Below, piece by piece: positions 1-8,955 of a stretch of DNA of 64,000 bases (position 1 is the stretch's first letter; each line of letters starts with the position of its first letter). The stretch spans positions 1 through 64,000 of the forward strand of contig NZ_MUHW01000010.1 in the NCBI RefSeq assembly GCF_002007235.1. The letters run 5' to 3'. The notes under the pieces are model-generated. The model had not been told where the DNA came from, searched no databases, and saw nothing but the letters and a program-made list of their open reading frames with translations. This stretch comes from Oribacterium sp. C9. Lineage in GTDB: Bacteria > Bacillota > Clostridia > Lachnospirales > Lachnospiraceae. The position numbers and the translations under genes are program-made.

Positions 1-54
1 ACTACGCCCCACGTGGACTTTCACCACAGACTGGCGGCATGCCCGCCATACAAC

Positions 55-84
55 AAAAAAGGTGTATGGGAAATCCCATACACC
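55..84 (-). terminator. Intrinsic terminator after rplL
   Basis: A 10-bp perfect inverted repeat (GGTGTATGGG with CCCATACACC, 4-nt loop) is followed on the minus strand by six T residues. It lies about 30 bases after the rplL stop. Bases 1-54 beyond it hold a short GGCGGCATGCCCGCC inverted repeat and no gene; the next gene would normally be rpoB, outside the window. Confidence 0.85.
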
Positions 85-115
85 TTTTATATTTAAGCTT
101 TTAATAAAGTCTGAA

Positions 116-490
116 TTACTTAAGAGTAACCTTAGCGCCAACTTCCTCAAGCTTCTTCTTGAGTTCCTCAGCCTCAGCCTTAGGAGCAGCCTCCTTAAGT
201 ACCTTAGGAGCAGACTCAACAGCTTCCTTAGCTTCCTTAAGACCAAGACCAGTAGCCTCACGAACAACCTTGATAACCTTGATCTTCTCTGCGCCTACCT
301 CTGTAAGCTCAACGTCGAACTCAGTCTTCTCCTCAGCTGGAGCTGCACCAGCAGCTGCACCTGCAACAACAACGCCTGCAGCAGCAGAAACGCCAAACTC
401 TTCCTCAACAGCCTTTACAAGGTCATTAAGCTCTACAACAGAAAGCTCCTTGATAGCTGCGATAAACTCTTCTGTAGTTAACTTAGCCAT
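116..490 (-). CDS. rplL: 50S ribosomal protein L7/L12
   Basis: This is the stalk protein of the large ribosomal subunit, which forms multimers on L10 and recruits translation GTPases. The 124-residue product begins MAKLTTEEF and shows the N-terminal dimerisation segment, an Ala/Gly-rich hinge at about residues 36-52 and the C-terminal domain (KTEFDVEL, then [18 protein letters not shown]). The start at 490 is preferred over an in-frame ATG at 505 because GGAGG lies inside that short extension, 8 bases before the chosen ATG. It follows rplJ in the usual rplJL operon and is followed by a strong terminator. Confidence 0.97.
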   Translation of the reverse strand: MAKLTTEEFIAAIKELSVVELNDLVKAVEEEFGVSAAAGVVVAGAAAGAAPAEEKTEFDVELTEVGAEKIKVIKVVREATGLGLKEAKEAVESAPKVLKEAAPKAEAEELKKKLEEVGAKVTLK

Positions 491-628
491 TTTAATTTCC
501 TCCATTTAGAAATATCGTGCCTATAGCACTTATCAAAATTTATAATCTTAAATCGCAATTTTCATTGCTTTGTGATCTCTCGACCACGAATGAAGCTTAT
601 GCCGCTTCATGATGCCTTTCGCCTATAA

Positions 629-1123
629 TTAAGCTGCTGGCTCGCTCTTCTCTGCAACCTGATTGATAACACGTGCGAAGTTTGCGATTGGGCTCTGAAG
701 AGAACCACAAAGTCTTCCGAGAAGCTCTTCTCTTGAAGGGATAGCTGCAAGAACCTGAACCTCTTTCTGATCATAAAGCTTGCCCTCAGCAACTGCTGCC
801 TTAAGCTCAAGCTTAGGAGCATCCTTAGCAAACTTTGCAATGATTCTAGCTGCTGCTGCAGGATCATCCTTAGACACTGCAATAGCTGTAGGTCCCTCAA
901 GTACAGAATCAAGCTGTGCGAAATCTGTACCCTCTGCTGCTCTCTTGATAAGAGTGTTCTTGTAAACCTTGTACTGAACACCAGCCTCTCTTAACTGCTT
1001 ACGAAGATTTGTATCCTGCTCAACAGTAAGTCCGAGGTAATCAACGGCAGTAACAGCTACAGCACCATCAAAAAGCGCCTTGATCTCGTCAACGATTGGC
1101 TGTTTAATTTCAACCTTTGCCAT
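629..1123 (-). CDS. rplJ: 50S ribosomal protein L10
   Basis: L10 is the stalk base protein that binds 23S rRNA and carries L7/L12 dimers. The 164-residue protein starts MAKVEIKQ and contains the family pattern VTAVDYLGLTVEQ, then LRKQLREAGVQYKVYKNTL, at the usual length. A strong AAGGAGG site precedes the ATG. In Firmicutes L10 represses its own operon by binding the mRNA leader, and a recognisable L10 leader sits directly upstream here. Gene order rplA, rplJ, rplL is standard. Confidence 0.97.
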   Translation of the reverse strand: MAKVEIKQPIVDEIKALFDGAVAVTAVDYLGLTVEQDTNLRKQLREAGVQYKVYKNTLIKRAAEGTDFAQLDSVLEGPTAIAVSKDDPAAAARIIAKFAKDAPKLELKAAVAEGKLYDQKEVQVLAAIPSREELLGRLCGSLQSPIANFARVINQVAEKSEPAA

Positions 1124-1163
1124 TTACGGTTTTTCCTCCTTATAAGATTTTCGTATAAACCTT

Positions 1164-1200
1164 TCTAAAAGGAAAACCCCATGCCAAAAGACACGGGGTT
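1164..1200 (-). terminator. Attenuator hairpin between the L10 leader and rplJ
   Basis: On the minus strand AACCCC and GGGGTT arms close an imperfect stem followed by TTCCTTTT. It lies between the L10-binding leader and the rplJ ribosome site. This is where L10-dependent premature termination would act; that role is known for the family and inferred here. Confidence 0.7.
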
Positions 1201-1204
1201 GAAC

Positions 1205-1290
1205 AAACAAAATAGTTTGTATCTTTCCTCGGCAGGCGTTCTGTCTTACGGTACCTTACGGCACCACCTGCTGTCTTCGGGTTAATACGT
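1205..1290 (-). ncRNA. Ribosomal protein L10 leader (autoregulatory mRNA element)
   Basis: Reading the minus strand, the segment shows hallmarks of the L10 leader: GAAGACAGCAGGTGG near the 5' end, an internal GCCGTAAGG/CCGTAAG helix, and CCTGCCGAGG closing the kink-turn region. CAGCAGG pairs with CCTGCCG. It is placed right after a promoter and before an attenuator and rplJ, the normal location. L10(L12)4 binding is expected to lower rplJL expression. Confidence 0.88.
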
Positions 1291-1295
1291 TGCGT

Positions 1296-1324
1296 ATATT
1301 AACATCCATCAAATGGATTGTCAA
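1296..1324 (-). promoter_or_regulatory. Promoter of rplJ-rplL
   Basis: On the minus strand a TTGACA -35 box (1319-1324) is separated by exactly 17 bases from a TAATAT -10 box (1296-1301). It lies after the rplA stop and just before the L10 leader, so rplJL has its own start in addition to any readthrough. Confidence 0.85.
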
Positions 1325-1343
1325 TAACTAATTTAAAAATAAA

Positions 1344-2036
1344 TTAAGCACCGAACTGAACAGTATCAAGCTTAACTCCAGGACCCATTGTAGATGTCAG
1401 AGTAGCTGACTTCATGTACTGGCCCTTAAGTGTAGCAGGTCTAGCCTTAACGATAGCTGCCATGAGTGTGTTAAGGTTCTCCTGAAGCTTCTCTGTCTCG
1501 AATGAAGCCTTTCCTACTGGAACGTGGATGATGTTAGCCTTATCAAGACGATACTCTACCTTACCTGCCTTAGTATCAGCGATAGCCTTGGCAACGTCCA
1601 TAGTAACAGTACCTGTCTTAGGGTTTGGCATGAGACCCTTAGGTCCGAGAAGACGTCCGATACGTCCTACAACACCCATCATATCAGGAGTAGCGATTAC
1701 TACATCGTAATCGAACCAACCGCCCTGAATCTTAGGAACAAGCTCCTCAGCTCCTACGAAATCTGCACCAGCTGCCTGAGCTTCATCAGCCTTAGCGCCC
1801 TTTGCAAATACGAGGATTCTAACCTTCTTACCTGTGCCGGCAGGAAGTACAACGGAACCACGAACCTGCTGATCAGCGTGACGTGAGTCACAACCTGTTC
1901 TGATGTGAAGTTCTACAGTCTCGTCGAATTTTGCTGTTGCATTCTTCTTTACAAGCTCAATAGCGTCTACTGCACTGTACTTTACAGCTCTGTCTACGCC
2001 CTGAGCAGCTGCATTATATCTCTTACCTGTTTTCAT
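1344..2036 (-). CDS. rplA: 50S ribosomal protein L1
   Basis: L1 binds 23S rRNA at the L1 stalk and helps release of E-site tRNA. The 230-residue product matches the family length and shows the signatures [21 protein letters not shown], and [19 protein letters not shown]. It directly follows rplK with 18 bases between them and a good ribosome site. The L11-L1 pair downstream of nusG is the standard bacterial order. L1 often represses its own operon; no specific target site was identified here. Confidence 0.97.
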   Translation of the reverse strand: MKTGKRYNAAAQGVDRAVKYSAVDAIELVKKNATAKFDETVELHIRTGCDSRHADQQVRGSVVLPAGTGKKVRILVFAKGAKADEAQAAGADFVGAEELVPKIQGGWFDYDVVIATPDMMGVVGRIGRLLGPKGLMPNPKTGTVTMDVAKAIADTKAGKVEYRLDKANIIHVPVGKASFETEKLQENLNTLMAAIVKARPATLKGQYMKSATLTSTMGPGVKLDTVQFGA

Positions 2037-2054
2037 AATCAGTTGACCTCCCTA

Positions 2055-2480
2055 TTACTTCTCTACTTCAACGCCCATAGATCTGCATGTTCCAGCGATC
2101 ATAGACATAGCAGCTTCAAGTGATGCAGCGTTAAGATCCTTCATCTTTGTCTCTGCGATCTTCTGAAGATCAGCCTTACTGATTGTAGCAACCTTGTTCT
2201 TGTTTGGCTCACCAGAAGCCTTCTGAAGCTTACAAGCCTTCTTGATAAGGACTGCAGCTGGAGGAGTCTTTGTGATGAAGCTAAAACTTCTATCAGCATA
2301 AACAGTGATAACTACAGGGATGATAACGTCTCCCTCGTTAGCTGTTCTTGCGTTAAATTCCTTTGTGAATGCAACGATATTTACACCATGCTGTCCAAGA
2401 GCAGGACCTACTGGTGGAGCTGGTGTTGCTTTACCAGCTGGAATCTGTAACTTGATGTAACCTTCTACCTTCTTTGCCAT
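2055..2480 (-). CDS. rplK: 50S ribosomal protein L11
   Basis: L11 binds the GTPase-associated centre of 23S rRNA and is the target region of thiostrepton and RelA signalling. The 141-residue protein has the diagnostic N-terminal motif [19 protein letters not shown] and the C-terminal RNA-binding part with [13 protein letters not shown]. An AAGGAGG ribosome site lies before the ATG. It sits between nusG and rplA, the expected order. Confidence 0.97.
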   Translation of the reverse strand: MAKKVEGYIKLQIPAGKATPAPPVGPALGQHGVNIVAFTKEFNARTANEGDVIIPVVITVYADRSFSFITKTPPAAVLIKKACKLQKASGEPNKNKVATISKADLQKIAETKMKDLNAASLEAAMSMIAGTCRSMGVEVEK

Positions 2481-2543
2481 TGAGGCACCTCCTTGTGGTA
2501 ATTGCGGGGTAGACGCCTATAGCGCTAACCCTCCCAAACTTTG

Positions 2544-3074
2544 TTATCTAAGCTTTTCTACTTCTCCGTATGATAACTCTACCGGAGTTTCTCTGCCGAA
2601 CATCTCAACCAAGATAGTTACGGTCTTCTTCTGATCATTGATCTCGCTTATAACGCCCACAGTACCCTTCCATGATCCGGAATTAACCGATACTGTATCG
2701 CCGATAGCGAAGTCTACAAGAACCTCTGACTTTCTATAGCCGAGGGCCTTGATCTCCTCTTCTGAAAGAGGTGTCGGCTCTGATCCTGGGCCAACAAAAC
2801 CGGTGACGCCACGTGTATTTCTCACAACGTACCAGGTTTCCTGATTCATAACCATGTTTACAAGAACATAGCCCGGGAACATTTTCTTGTCAGTCTTCTT
2901 CTCAACGCCGTTCTTCATTTCGATGACCGGCTGCATTGGAACGCTGACTTCAAGAATAAGATCCTGAAGACCACGGTTTTCGATTGTCTTTTCAAGATCC
3001 ATCTTAACCTTGTTCTCGTAGCCTGAATAGGTATGTGCTACATACCAACGAGCTGCAGAATTTGTTTCTGACAT
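2544..3074 (-). CDS. nusG: Transcription termination/antitermination factor NusG
   Basis: NusG binds RNA polymerase and influences pausing, termination and coupling to ribosomes. The 176-residue protein has the NGN domain (WYVAHTYSGYENKV at residues 10-23, then MFPGYVLV and VVRNTRGVTGFVG) and a C-terminal KOW domain (DTVSVNSGSWKGTVG, then VEMFGRETPVEL). The start is 12 bases after the secE stop. This is the normal secE-nusG-rplKA cluster. Confidence 0.96.
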   Translation of the reverse strand: MSETNSAARWYVAHTYSGYENKVKMDLEKTIENRGLQDLILEVSVPMQPVIEMKNGVEKKTDKKMFPGYVLVNMVMNQETWYVVRNTRGVTGFVGPGSEPTPLSEEEIKALGYRKSEVLVDFAIGDTVSVNSGSWKGTVGVISEINDQKKTVTILVEMFGRETPVELSYGEVEKLR

Positions 3075-3085
3075 CGATATCCCCT

Positions 3086-3283
3086 TTACTTAAGTATAAA
3101 GCCAAGTCCCGTCTTCATGATGAGATCAAGAACTGCGATAACAACTCCGATAAGTAAACTTACAACAATTGTAGCTGTTGTTTCCTTAATAACGTCCTGT
3201 CTATTCGGGAAAATAATCTTGTTATATTCCGTCTTTAGACCCTTGAAGAAGCCCTGAAATCTAGAACTCTTCTTCTCGTCCAT
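3086..3283 (-). CDS. secE: Preprotein translocase subunit SecE
   Basis: SecE is the small essential clamp of the SecYEG channel. The 65-residue product has a charged amphipathic N-terminal part (FFKGLKTEYNKIIFPNRQDV) and one membrane segment at about residues 37-60 (TATIVVSLLIGVVIAVLDL), the normal single-TM SecE of Gram-positives. Its ATG overlaps the rpmG stop by one base, and its ribosome site AAGGAGAC lies inside the end of rpmG, suggesting translational coupling. Confidence 0.94.
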   Translation of the reverse strand: MDEKKSSRFQGFFKGLKTEYNKIIFPNRQDVIKETTATIVVSLLIGVVIAVLDLIMKTGLGFILK

Positions 3284-3432
3284 TACTTTGTCTCCTTATG
3301 AAGCGTGTGCTGTTTACAGAATCTGCAATACTTACGAATTTCCATTCTCTCAGGATGATTTTTCTTTTCCTTAGTCGTGAAATAATTTCTCTGCTTACAT
3401 TCTGTACATGCTAAAATAATCTTTGTGCGCAC
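3283..3432 (-). CDS. rpmG: 50S ribosomal protein L33
   Basis: This 49-codon gene, read by translating the minus strand, begins at a GTG codon and encodes a product starting [17 protein letters not shown] and ending [16 protein letters not shown]. The two CxxC pairs are the zinc-binding cysteines of the C-plus form of L33. GGAGGTGAACAGCC precedes the GTG with good spacing. Its stop overlaps the start of secE by one base. The rpmG-secE-nusG order is typical of Firmicutes. Confidence 0.93.
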   Translation of the reverse strand: MRTKIILACTECKQRNYFTTKEKKNHPERMEIRKYCRFCKQHTLHKETK

Positions 3433-3519
3433 GGCTGTTCACCTCCAATGATTCTTAACTCCGCATGACTACGAAATTAGTGCATAAAAAATAGGGCTTA
3501 GCCCCTTGTTTACCTGCAA

Positions 3520-3548
3520 ACTATAACATGTCCGCATGTAGCCGTCAA
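3520..3548 (-). promoter_or_regulatory. Promoter of the rpmG-secE-nusG-rplKA operon
   Basis: On the minus strand TTGACG (3543-3548) and TATAGT (3520-3525) are separated by 17 bases. Transcription would begin near 3513, immediately before the small GC hairpin at 3492-3507. Confidence 0.75.
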
Positions 3549-3604
3549 GCTAATCAGTCAAATGCTTTGTTATTTAAATTTTTTATTACTATTCATGCAT
3601 TCTA

Positions 3605-3633
3605 TTGTAATAAGTTATAATCCCTTATATACT
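3605..3633 (+). promoter_or_regulatory. Promoter of the LysR-family gene
   Basis: TTGTAA (3605-3610) and TATACT (3628-3633) are separated by 17 bases, about 110 bases before the LysR start codon. The -10 box matches the consensus well; the -35 box differs at two positions. Confidence 0.55.
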
Positions 3634-3743
3634 ATTGAATATATTGAGATTTTAAGTATTTTGCATCATGCGTCAGCATTGTGTAAGATCAGACGATTCG
3701 CCAGAGATATTATTATGTATTAATATAGGAAGAAGGCACTTTT

Positions 3744-4658
3744 ATGGATCTACGTCGTATCGAAAATATAATTCGTATCGCAGAGGAAAAGAACATCACC
3801 AGAGCCGCTGACAAACTCTTTATTTCGCAGCCCGCTCTGAATCTACAGCTCCTCAATCTGGAAAAAGAACTTGGAACCAAGCTTTTCTACAGAAGAGGAA
3901 ATGAATGGTCCATCACAGAAGCAGGAAGAATCTATGTAGATACCGCGAGAAAAATGATCGCCATGAAGAAGGATTGTTATTCCCGGATATCAGACATAGC
4001 AAAGCTTCACAACGAGGAGATCGCGGTAGGTGCTGCCGGCATAGAAGCTGATTACATGATGACCTCTATCTATCGCCAGTTCCACAGGCTGAATCCAACC
4101 GTTAAATTACAGCTCAACATCATGAAGGGTCTCAAAGCCCAGGAGCTTGTAAAGAACGGAACCATAGATCTCGGCATCATACTTATGGGCGACAAGCAGA
4201 ACTACCGTCTGCAGTACGAACTCCTTAGCCACGTAGAGATGGTTCTTGCTGTAGCCTCCTCAAACCCGCTTGTTAATGAAGTGGAATACGAAGAAGACGG
4301 AACCAGAGTCATGGACATCCGAAAATTCAAGGATGTACCTTTCTTCCTTGGTCCGAAGGACTCTACCGAACGCTTCGTTTCCGAACAGGTATTTGAACAG
4401 GCCGGTTTTGAACCCGATGTATATATGGATGCAGAAGGCATCAACTATGAGCTTGCCCTTGTGGCTGCCGATGAATGTGCAGCACTTATCGGAGCTTCAC
4501 ACCACGTAGATATCCCGGATGATGTTCAGCTCATAAAACTGAAGACCCATCCTGTCATGAATGCCTATGCCGTTTACAGAAAGGATAAGTATCTGTCCGA
4601 ACCCATGCGAGACCTCATAGATCTCGCAAGAGACTACTGGACAGAGGATATGGGCTGA
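3744..4658 (+). CDS. LysR-family transcriptional regulator
   Basis: This is a 304-residue DNA-binding regulator of LysR type. The N-terminal winged helix-turn-helix occupies residues 1-60 (IIRIAEEKNITRAADKLFIS, then QPALNLQLLNLEKELGTKLF), followed by a linker helix and a substrate-binding-like domain at about residues 90-295. The start follows an AGGAAGAAGG site. It is transcribed away from the rpmG operon and converges on the comF-like gene 7 bases beyond its stop. LysR regulators commonly control divergent or nearby genes, but the only divergent gene here is ribosomal, so its target and effector are unknown. Confidence 0.9.
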   Translation: MDLRRIENIIRIAEEKNITRAADKLFISQPALNLQLLNLEKELGTKLFYRRGNEWSITEAGRIYVDTARKMIAMKKDCYSRISDIAKLHNEEIAVGAAGIEADYMMTSIYRQFHRLNPTVKLQLNIMKGLKAQELVKNGTIDLGIILMGDKQNYRLQYELLSHVEMVLAVASSNPLVNEVEYEEDGTRVMDIRKFKDVPFFLGPKDSTERFVSEQVFEQAGFEPDVYMDAEGINYELALVAADECAALIGASHHVDIPDDVQLIKLKTHPVMNAYAVYRKDKYLSEPMRDLIDLARDYWTEDMG

Positions 4659-4664
4659 AATCGT

Positions 4665-5387
4665 CTATATATCCGTTTTACTGGCCAGGGTAAAGCAGTA
4701 TATCCTCTCCACTCCGGCTCTTTTCAGGCACCTGCTGGTAGCCTCCAGAGTAGCCCCTGTGGTGAAGATATCATCTACCAACAGTACAGATCGCATGTCC
4801 TTTGGGATCTCACCCGCAAAAAATGCACTTGATAAATTTTTAAGTCTTTCCGCAGCATTAAGCTCCTTTAATGCTGCGGTCTTTTTATTTCTGTATAAAG
4901 CATCTTCATATACCGGTATATGAAGTTCTCTTCCCATTATTTCCGCAAGAACAGCCGCCTGATTATAACCTCTTTTTTTCAGTCTGCTCTTATGGACCGG
5001 AACGGGAACTATGGCGTCCACTCCCATGGCTTTTATTCTGTCGCCGTATAGCCTGATCGCCATATGTCCGTAAAAATCAAGATATTCCTTTGCTCCAGTA
5101 TATTTTATTCTCGTAATGGAACGGGACACCACATCGCTGTAGCTCATAAGTGAATAACCGTACTCGAAGCTGAATCTGTGTCGTTTACAGTTTGAACAGA
5201 GCTCCTCCTCCGCATCTCCGATCTCCCTGCCGCAGATCTTGCACGCAGGTTCCCTGATGAAATGTATGGCACGAATGCATTCGGGACATATAAGCTTTCC
5301 CTTCGGCATCACCGGTTCTTCACATATGGGGCATCGCCTCGGAAAAAGCAGGTCCGTCACTCCATTATAAATCATCTTAACCAGCAT
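4665..5387 (-). CDS. ComF family phosphoribosyltransferase-like protein
   Basis: This 240-residue protein belongs to the ComF/GntX family. It has an N-terminal four-Cys zinc motif (CPIC with CPEC, then CKIC with CSNC) and a C-terminal type I phosphoribosyltransferase fold with VPVPVHKSRLKKRGYNQA and the PRPP loop LLVDDIFTTGAT. Family members take part in DNA uptake in naturally competent bacteria, though the biochemical role is unclear. The start overlaps the end of recD2 by 11 bases, so the two are probably co-transcribed, a pairing that fits single-stranded DNA handling. Confidence 0.92.
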   Translation of the reverse strand: MLVKMIYNGVTDLLFPRRCPICEEPVMPKGKLICPECIRAIHFIREPACKICGREIGDAEEELCSNCKRHRFSFEYGYSLMSYSDVVSRSITRIKYTGAKEYLDFYGHMAIRLYGDRIKAMGVDAIVPVPVHKSRLKKRGYNQAAVLAEIMGRELHIPVYEDALYRNKKTAALKELNAAERLKNLSSAFFAGEIPKDMRSVLLVDDIFTTGATLEATSRCLKRAGVERIYCFTLASKTDI

Positions 5388-7737
5388 CTGAAATCTCCCT
5401 TAAGCGCTCAGACAAAGACGAGTACCTTTTAGCCTCTGATTCATTACCTATCATCTGTTCAAAAATCTGTGGGTTACCCACGAGACAAACGCAGCGCTTC
5501 GCTCTGGTAACCGCTGTATACAAAAGATTACGGTTCATGAGCATTTGCGGTCCCTGATACATAGGGATGATGACTGCAGGATACTCCGAGCCCTGAGACT
5601 TGTGTATGGTGATGGCATATGCCAGATCCAGGCTGTCACACTGTTTGAACTCATACTCCACGAATCTGTCATCGAACTTTACCGTCAGAGTCTGTGCAAA
5701 ATTGTTTATCTCTGTGATGATGCCAATGTCTCCGTTGAACACACCCTCACCCTTTTCTATGGGTATGCCGTACCTTCCTTTGATCTCCCATATGAGATTA
5801 TAGTCATTCTTCACCTGCATGACCTTATCACCGAGCCGGAACAATGTACCGTTTATTTCCTTCTCCGGCTTCTTGCTGTCCTTTGGGTTGATTCGTTCCT
5901 GAAGGAGCTGATTCAGTCTCTCAACTCCCAGGGCCCCCTTTCTCTGAGGTGTCATGATCTGCATATCAAAGGGATCCACCCCGAGATACCCGGGAAGCTT
6001 ATCCAGTATCAGTGCCGTAATAGAGTTAAAGATCTGTTCAGGGTTCTGGTTCCTGATAAACAGGAAGTCCCTTGATTTTTTACTCAGGTCAACACTTTGT
6101 CCTTCGTTTATCCTGTGGGCATTCACAACTATGTCAGACTCTGCCGCCTGCCTGAAGATATGATTCAGTTTAACTGTTCTGATGACACCGGATTCAATGA
6201 TATCCCTTAGGACATTACCGGCTCCGACGGAAGGCAGCTGATTCGCATCACCCACCATGATCAGTCTCGTTCCCTTGTGAATGGCTTTCAGCAGTGAATT
6301 CATCAAGAATATATCCACCATGGACATCTCATCGATGATGACCACGTCACATTCAAGAGGATTGCTGTCATCCCTCTCGAAGTGTCCTCTGATCTGCTCA
6401 CCGCCTTCATCTCCCTCATCCTCAGGTCGACCCTGATATTCCAAAAGTCGATGTATGGTGGATGCCGCCCATCCCGTGGACTCAGACATCCTCTTCGCTG
6501 CTCTTCCCGTAGGCGCTGCAAGAAGTATGGTCTTTCCTTCATTGGCAAAAACTCTGATGATGGTGTTAATAGTCGTGGTCTTTCCGGTACCCGGACCACC
6601 GGTGATAACAAGAAGGCCAGAATTTGCCGCAATAGAAACAGCCTGACGCTGAAGCCCGTCAAGCTCTATACCTTCCTTTTCGGTTATTTCATCTATGACT
6701 CTCTCAAGTCTTCCGTCCTTATCAGCTTCCTTTTCTATATTGAGTTCCTGAAGCTTTGTTGCCACCTGAAGCTCAGTGTAGTACAAAAGAGATCTGTAGA
6801 CCCTTGTTCCGGGATCAACATTTCTGTTGTCGGCATCATATACGAGTCCTCTGCCAATGTCTCCCTCTTCACCACTGAACCTGTCCCCATCATTCTCCAC
6901 TTCCTTCAGGTACTCATCTATACTTTTCTTTTTCCCTGAGGTTTTGACTATCACCTTTCCCTGCATCTGAAGATCAAGAAGATAGCGGTTTATATCATGG
7001 ATCGTAATATTGAGAAGAGCCTCTGTCGCCTGCAAAAGCTCCGGTAGCGGAAGATAACAGTGGCCGTTACTCTCCGACATGGAGAGAGCATACTGGATGC
7101 CTGACTCTATGCGAAAATCAGAATCTTCCTTGATACCTGCATTTCTGGCTATCTCATCGCAGGTCCTGAAGCCCATTCCATCGATATCTTCCGCAAGCTT
7201 ATAAGGATTATCCCTGACGATATCGTACATCTCATTACCATACTGAGCGTATATCTTTCCCGCCATATTTATGGAGATACCATACTGCTGCAGGAACATG
7301 ACAGCGTACTGCATCTCTTTTTTTGAGTTCACGGATGCAGCGATATCTATGGCCTTTCTGGAGGAAATACCTTTTATCTCAGCAAGCCTCTCCGGCTCCT
7401 CTTCAATGATCCTCATGGTATCATCGCCGAATTTTTTTACGATCCTGGAAGCCATAGCGGCACCTATACCCTTTATGGCACCGGAGCCCAGATATCTTTC
7501 AACAGCTTCACTGGATTCCGGAGGCACCACCTGATATTTATCTATAACAAACTGAGTACCGTATATCTGATGTGTGGTCTCATGACCGTCAGCCTTTATG
7601 TTCTCTCCCGGTTCCAGCCCGGGAACAGTACCCACCAGAGTATAATTCTTACCCTTCATCACACCGACCATGACGGTATATCCGGTGGAATCACTTCTAA
7701 ATATAATATGGTCTATATAACCTTCAAAAAAATCCAA
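5377..7737 (-). CDS. recD2: RecD2-type ATP-dependent DNA helicase
   Basis: RecD2 is a superfamily 1B 5'-3' helicase found in bacteria without relying on RecBC and linked to DNA damage tolerance. The 786-residue product has an OB-like N-terminal region, helix-hairpin-helix segments at about residues 80-200 (SGAIKGIGAAMA, DIDGMGFRTCD), Walker A GGPGTGKTTT at 380-389, Walker B VVIIDEMSMVD, and a C-terminal helicase domain ending with TIHKSQGSEYP and LLYTAVTRAK. A hydrophilic stretch at about 275-310 looks like a loop insertion. The start is a TTG with AAGGA nine bases upstream; no in-frame ATG fits better. Confidence 0.94.
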   Translation of the reverse strand: MDFFEGYIDHIIFRSDSTGYTVMVGVMKGKNYTLVGTVPGLEPGENIKADGHETTHQIYGTQFVIDKYQVVPPESSEAVERYLGSGAIKGIGAAMASRIVKKFGDDTMRIIEEEPERLAEIKGISSRKAIDIAASVNSKKEMQYAVMFLQQYGISINMAGKIYAQYGNEMYDIVRDNPYKLAEDIDGMGFRTCDEIARNAGIKEDSDFRIESGIQYALSMSESNGHCYLPLPELLQATEALLNITIHDINRYLLDLQMQGKVIVKTSGKKKSIDEYLKEVENDGDRFSGEEGDIGRGLVYDADNRNVDPGTRVYRSLLYYTELQVATKLQELNIEKEADKDGRLERVIDEITEKEGIELDGLQRQAVSIAANSGLLVITGGPGTGKTTTINTIIRVFANEGKTILLAAPTGRAAKRMSESTGWAASTIHRLLEYQGRPEDEGDEGGEQIRGHFERDDSNPLECDVVIIDEMSMVDIFLMNSLLKAIHKGTRLIMVGDANQLPSVGAGNVLRDIIESGVIRTVKLNHIFRQAAESDIVVNAHRINEGQSVDLSKKSRDFLFIRNQNPEQIFNSITALILDKLPGYLGVDPFDMQIMTPQRKGALGVERLNQLLQERINPKDSKKPEKEINGTLFRLGDKVMQVKNDYNLIWEIKGRYGIPIEKGEGVFNGDIGIITEINNFAQTLTVKFDDRFVEYEFKQCDSLDLAYAITIHKSQGSEYPAVIIPMYQGPQMLMNRNLLYTAVTRAKRCVCLVGNPQIFEQMIGNESEAKRYSSLSERLREISDAG

Positions 7738-7839
7738 TTCTTCGTTTCCTTCTAAAAAGCCGATTTCTGAGAAGCACTTTACTTCTTAAGATCATGTCAG
7801 CTTCAAAATTCAAGCAATGTAACTCTTTGATACAGCAAA

Positions 7840-7863
7840 GGGGCAGCCCTATAGGCCACCCCC
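7840..7863 (-). terminator. Probable terminator after mreB
   Basis: On the minus strand GGGGGTGGCC and GGGCTGCCCC form a stem with a small internal loop, followed by TTTGCTG. It lies 16 bases after the mreB stop. The T-run is short, so it may be a weak terminator. Confidence 0.5.
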
Positions 7864-7878
7864 ATTTTAAATTCGATA

Positions 7879-8880
7879 TTACAGATCGTCATCATCATTT
7901 GCCAAATCGATGAACTTACCTGTTCCTATAGCAACAGCTGTAAGAGGATCCTCCGCCAGCATACAGTTTATACCTGTCTTTTCATGCATCAGCTTGTCCA
8001 GACCGTAAAGATGAGCTCCTCCGCCTGTCATTACGATGCCTCTCTCGTAAATATCCGCTGCAAGCTCAGGTGGAGTACGTTCCAGAACATTATGTACTGC
8101 ATTTACTATCATAGTTGCCGGCTCGAGAAGTGCATCCATGATTTCATCCGCACTTACTACCACTGTCTTCGGAAGTGCCGTAACCAGGTTACGTCCCCTG
8201 ACTTCCATAGTGATATTCTCCGGTCTCTTGCTGGCACAGCCTATGTTTATCTTGATATCCTCGGCAGTCCTTTCGCCGATGAGAAGATTATGCTTCTTCC
8301 TCATATATCGGAGAATGGCTTCATCAAAATCATCTCCTGCCACCTTTATCGACTCGGAAACTACAGGACCGTCCAGAGCGATAACTGCGATATCTGAAGT
8401 TCCTCCTCCGATATCGATGATCATATTTCCCTGCGGCTTGCTGATATCTATACCGGCTCCGATGGCTGCCGCAACAGGCTCTTCAACGATAGTGACCTCT
8501 CTCGCACCCGCATGATATGTCGCATCTTCTACAGCCTTCTTTTCAACCTCTGTAGCTCCCGACGGGATACACACACAGATCCTCGGCTTTCTCAGGGTAC
8601 GTTTTCCTACGGCTTTATTTATAAAATGCTTAAGCATCTGCTCTGTCAAAGTATAATCAGATATAACTCCCTGCCTGAGAGGACGAACCGCAACTATATT
8701 CTCAGGTGTCCTTCCGAGCATAAGACGAGCATCTTCACCATAAGCAAGAACACTGTTGGTGTCTTTGTTTACAGCTACGACTGAAGGCTCCTTAAGAACA
8801 ACACCTCTGCCCTTTATATAAACAAGAACGCTTGATGTACCAAGATCTATTCCTATATCATTTGAAATCAATGAAAACAT
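7879..8880 (-). CDS. mreB: Rod shape-determining protein of the MreB/Mbl family
   Basis: This actin-like ATPase forms membrane-associated filaments that guide cell wall synthesis. The 333-residue product shows the phosphate-1 motif IGIDLGTSSVLVYIKG (residues 10-25), PLRQGVISDY, VEEPVAAAIGAG, the phosphate-2 motif IDIGGGTSDIAVI, and the adenosine motif GIVMTGGGAHL. The C-terminus ends in an acidic ANDDDDL tail. It stands alone here without mreC/mreD, which suggests an Mbl- or MreBH-like paralogue; I use mreB as the family symbol. The ATG follows a GGGAGAG site. Confidence 0.92.
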   Translation of the reverse strand: MFSLISNDIGIDLGTSSVLVYIKGRGVVLKEPSVVAVNKDTNSVLAYGEDARLMLGRTPENIVAVRPLRQGVISDYTLTEQMLKHFINKAVGKRTLRKPRICVCIPSGATEVEKKAVEDATYHAGAREVTIVEEPVAAAIGAGIDISKPQGNMIIDIGGGTSDIAVIALDGPVVSESIKVAGDDFDEAILRYMRKKHNLLIGERTAEDIKINIGCASKRPENITMEVRGRNLVTALPKTVVVSADEIMDALLEPATMIVNAVHNVLERTPPELAADIYERGIVMTGGGAHLYGLDKLMHEKTGINCMLAEDPLTAVAIGTGKFIDLANDDDDL

Positions 8881-8955
8881 TAAACTCTCCCATAAAATGC
8901 CAGATTCAGCATCTATACTGCTCTATAGGCAACATGCCCCATAATCTCGTATAGT

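Larger units (their letters stand above)
3433..3743. other. Divergent control region between rpmG operon and LysR gene
   Basis: This 311-base gap has no gene. It carries two opposed promoters (annotated separately) and, inside the presumed rpmG leader at 3492-3507, a small GGGGCTAAGCCCT hairpin that on the minus strand is followed by ATTTTTT. The stretch is AT-rich toward the LysR side. No tRNA gene, which often precedes secE in related genomes, is visible. Confidence 0.6.

Noticed and set aside
159-509. Plus-strand open frames opposite rplL
   Set aside because: They are mirror frames of a highly biased ribosomal gene, with low-complexity Ser/Ala products and no start signals.
3433-3743. tRNA-Trp or other tRNA before rpmG-secE
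   Set aside because: No cloverleaf or TTCGA loop is visible; the stretch is explained by two promoters and AT-rich sequence.
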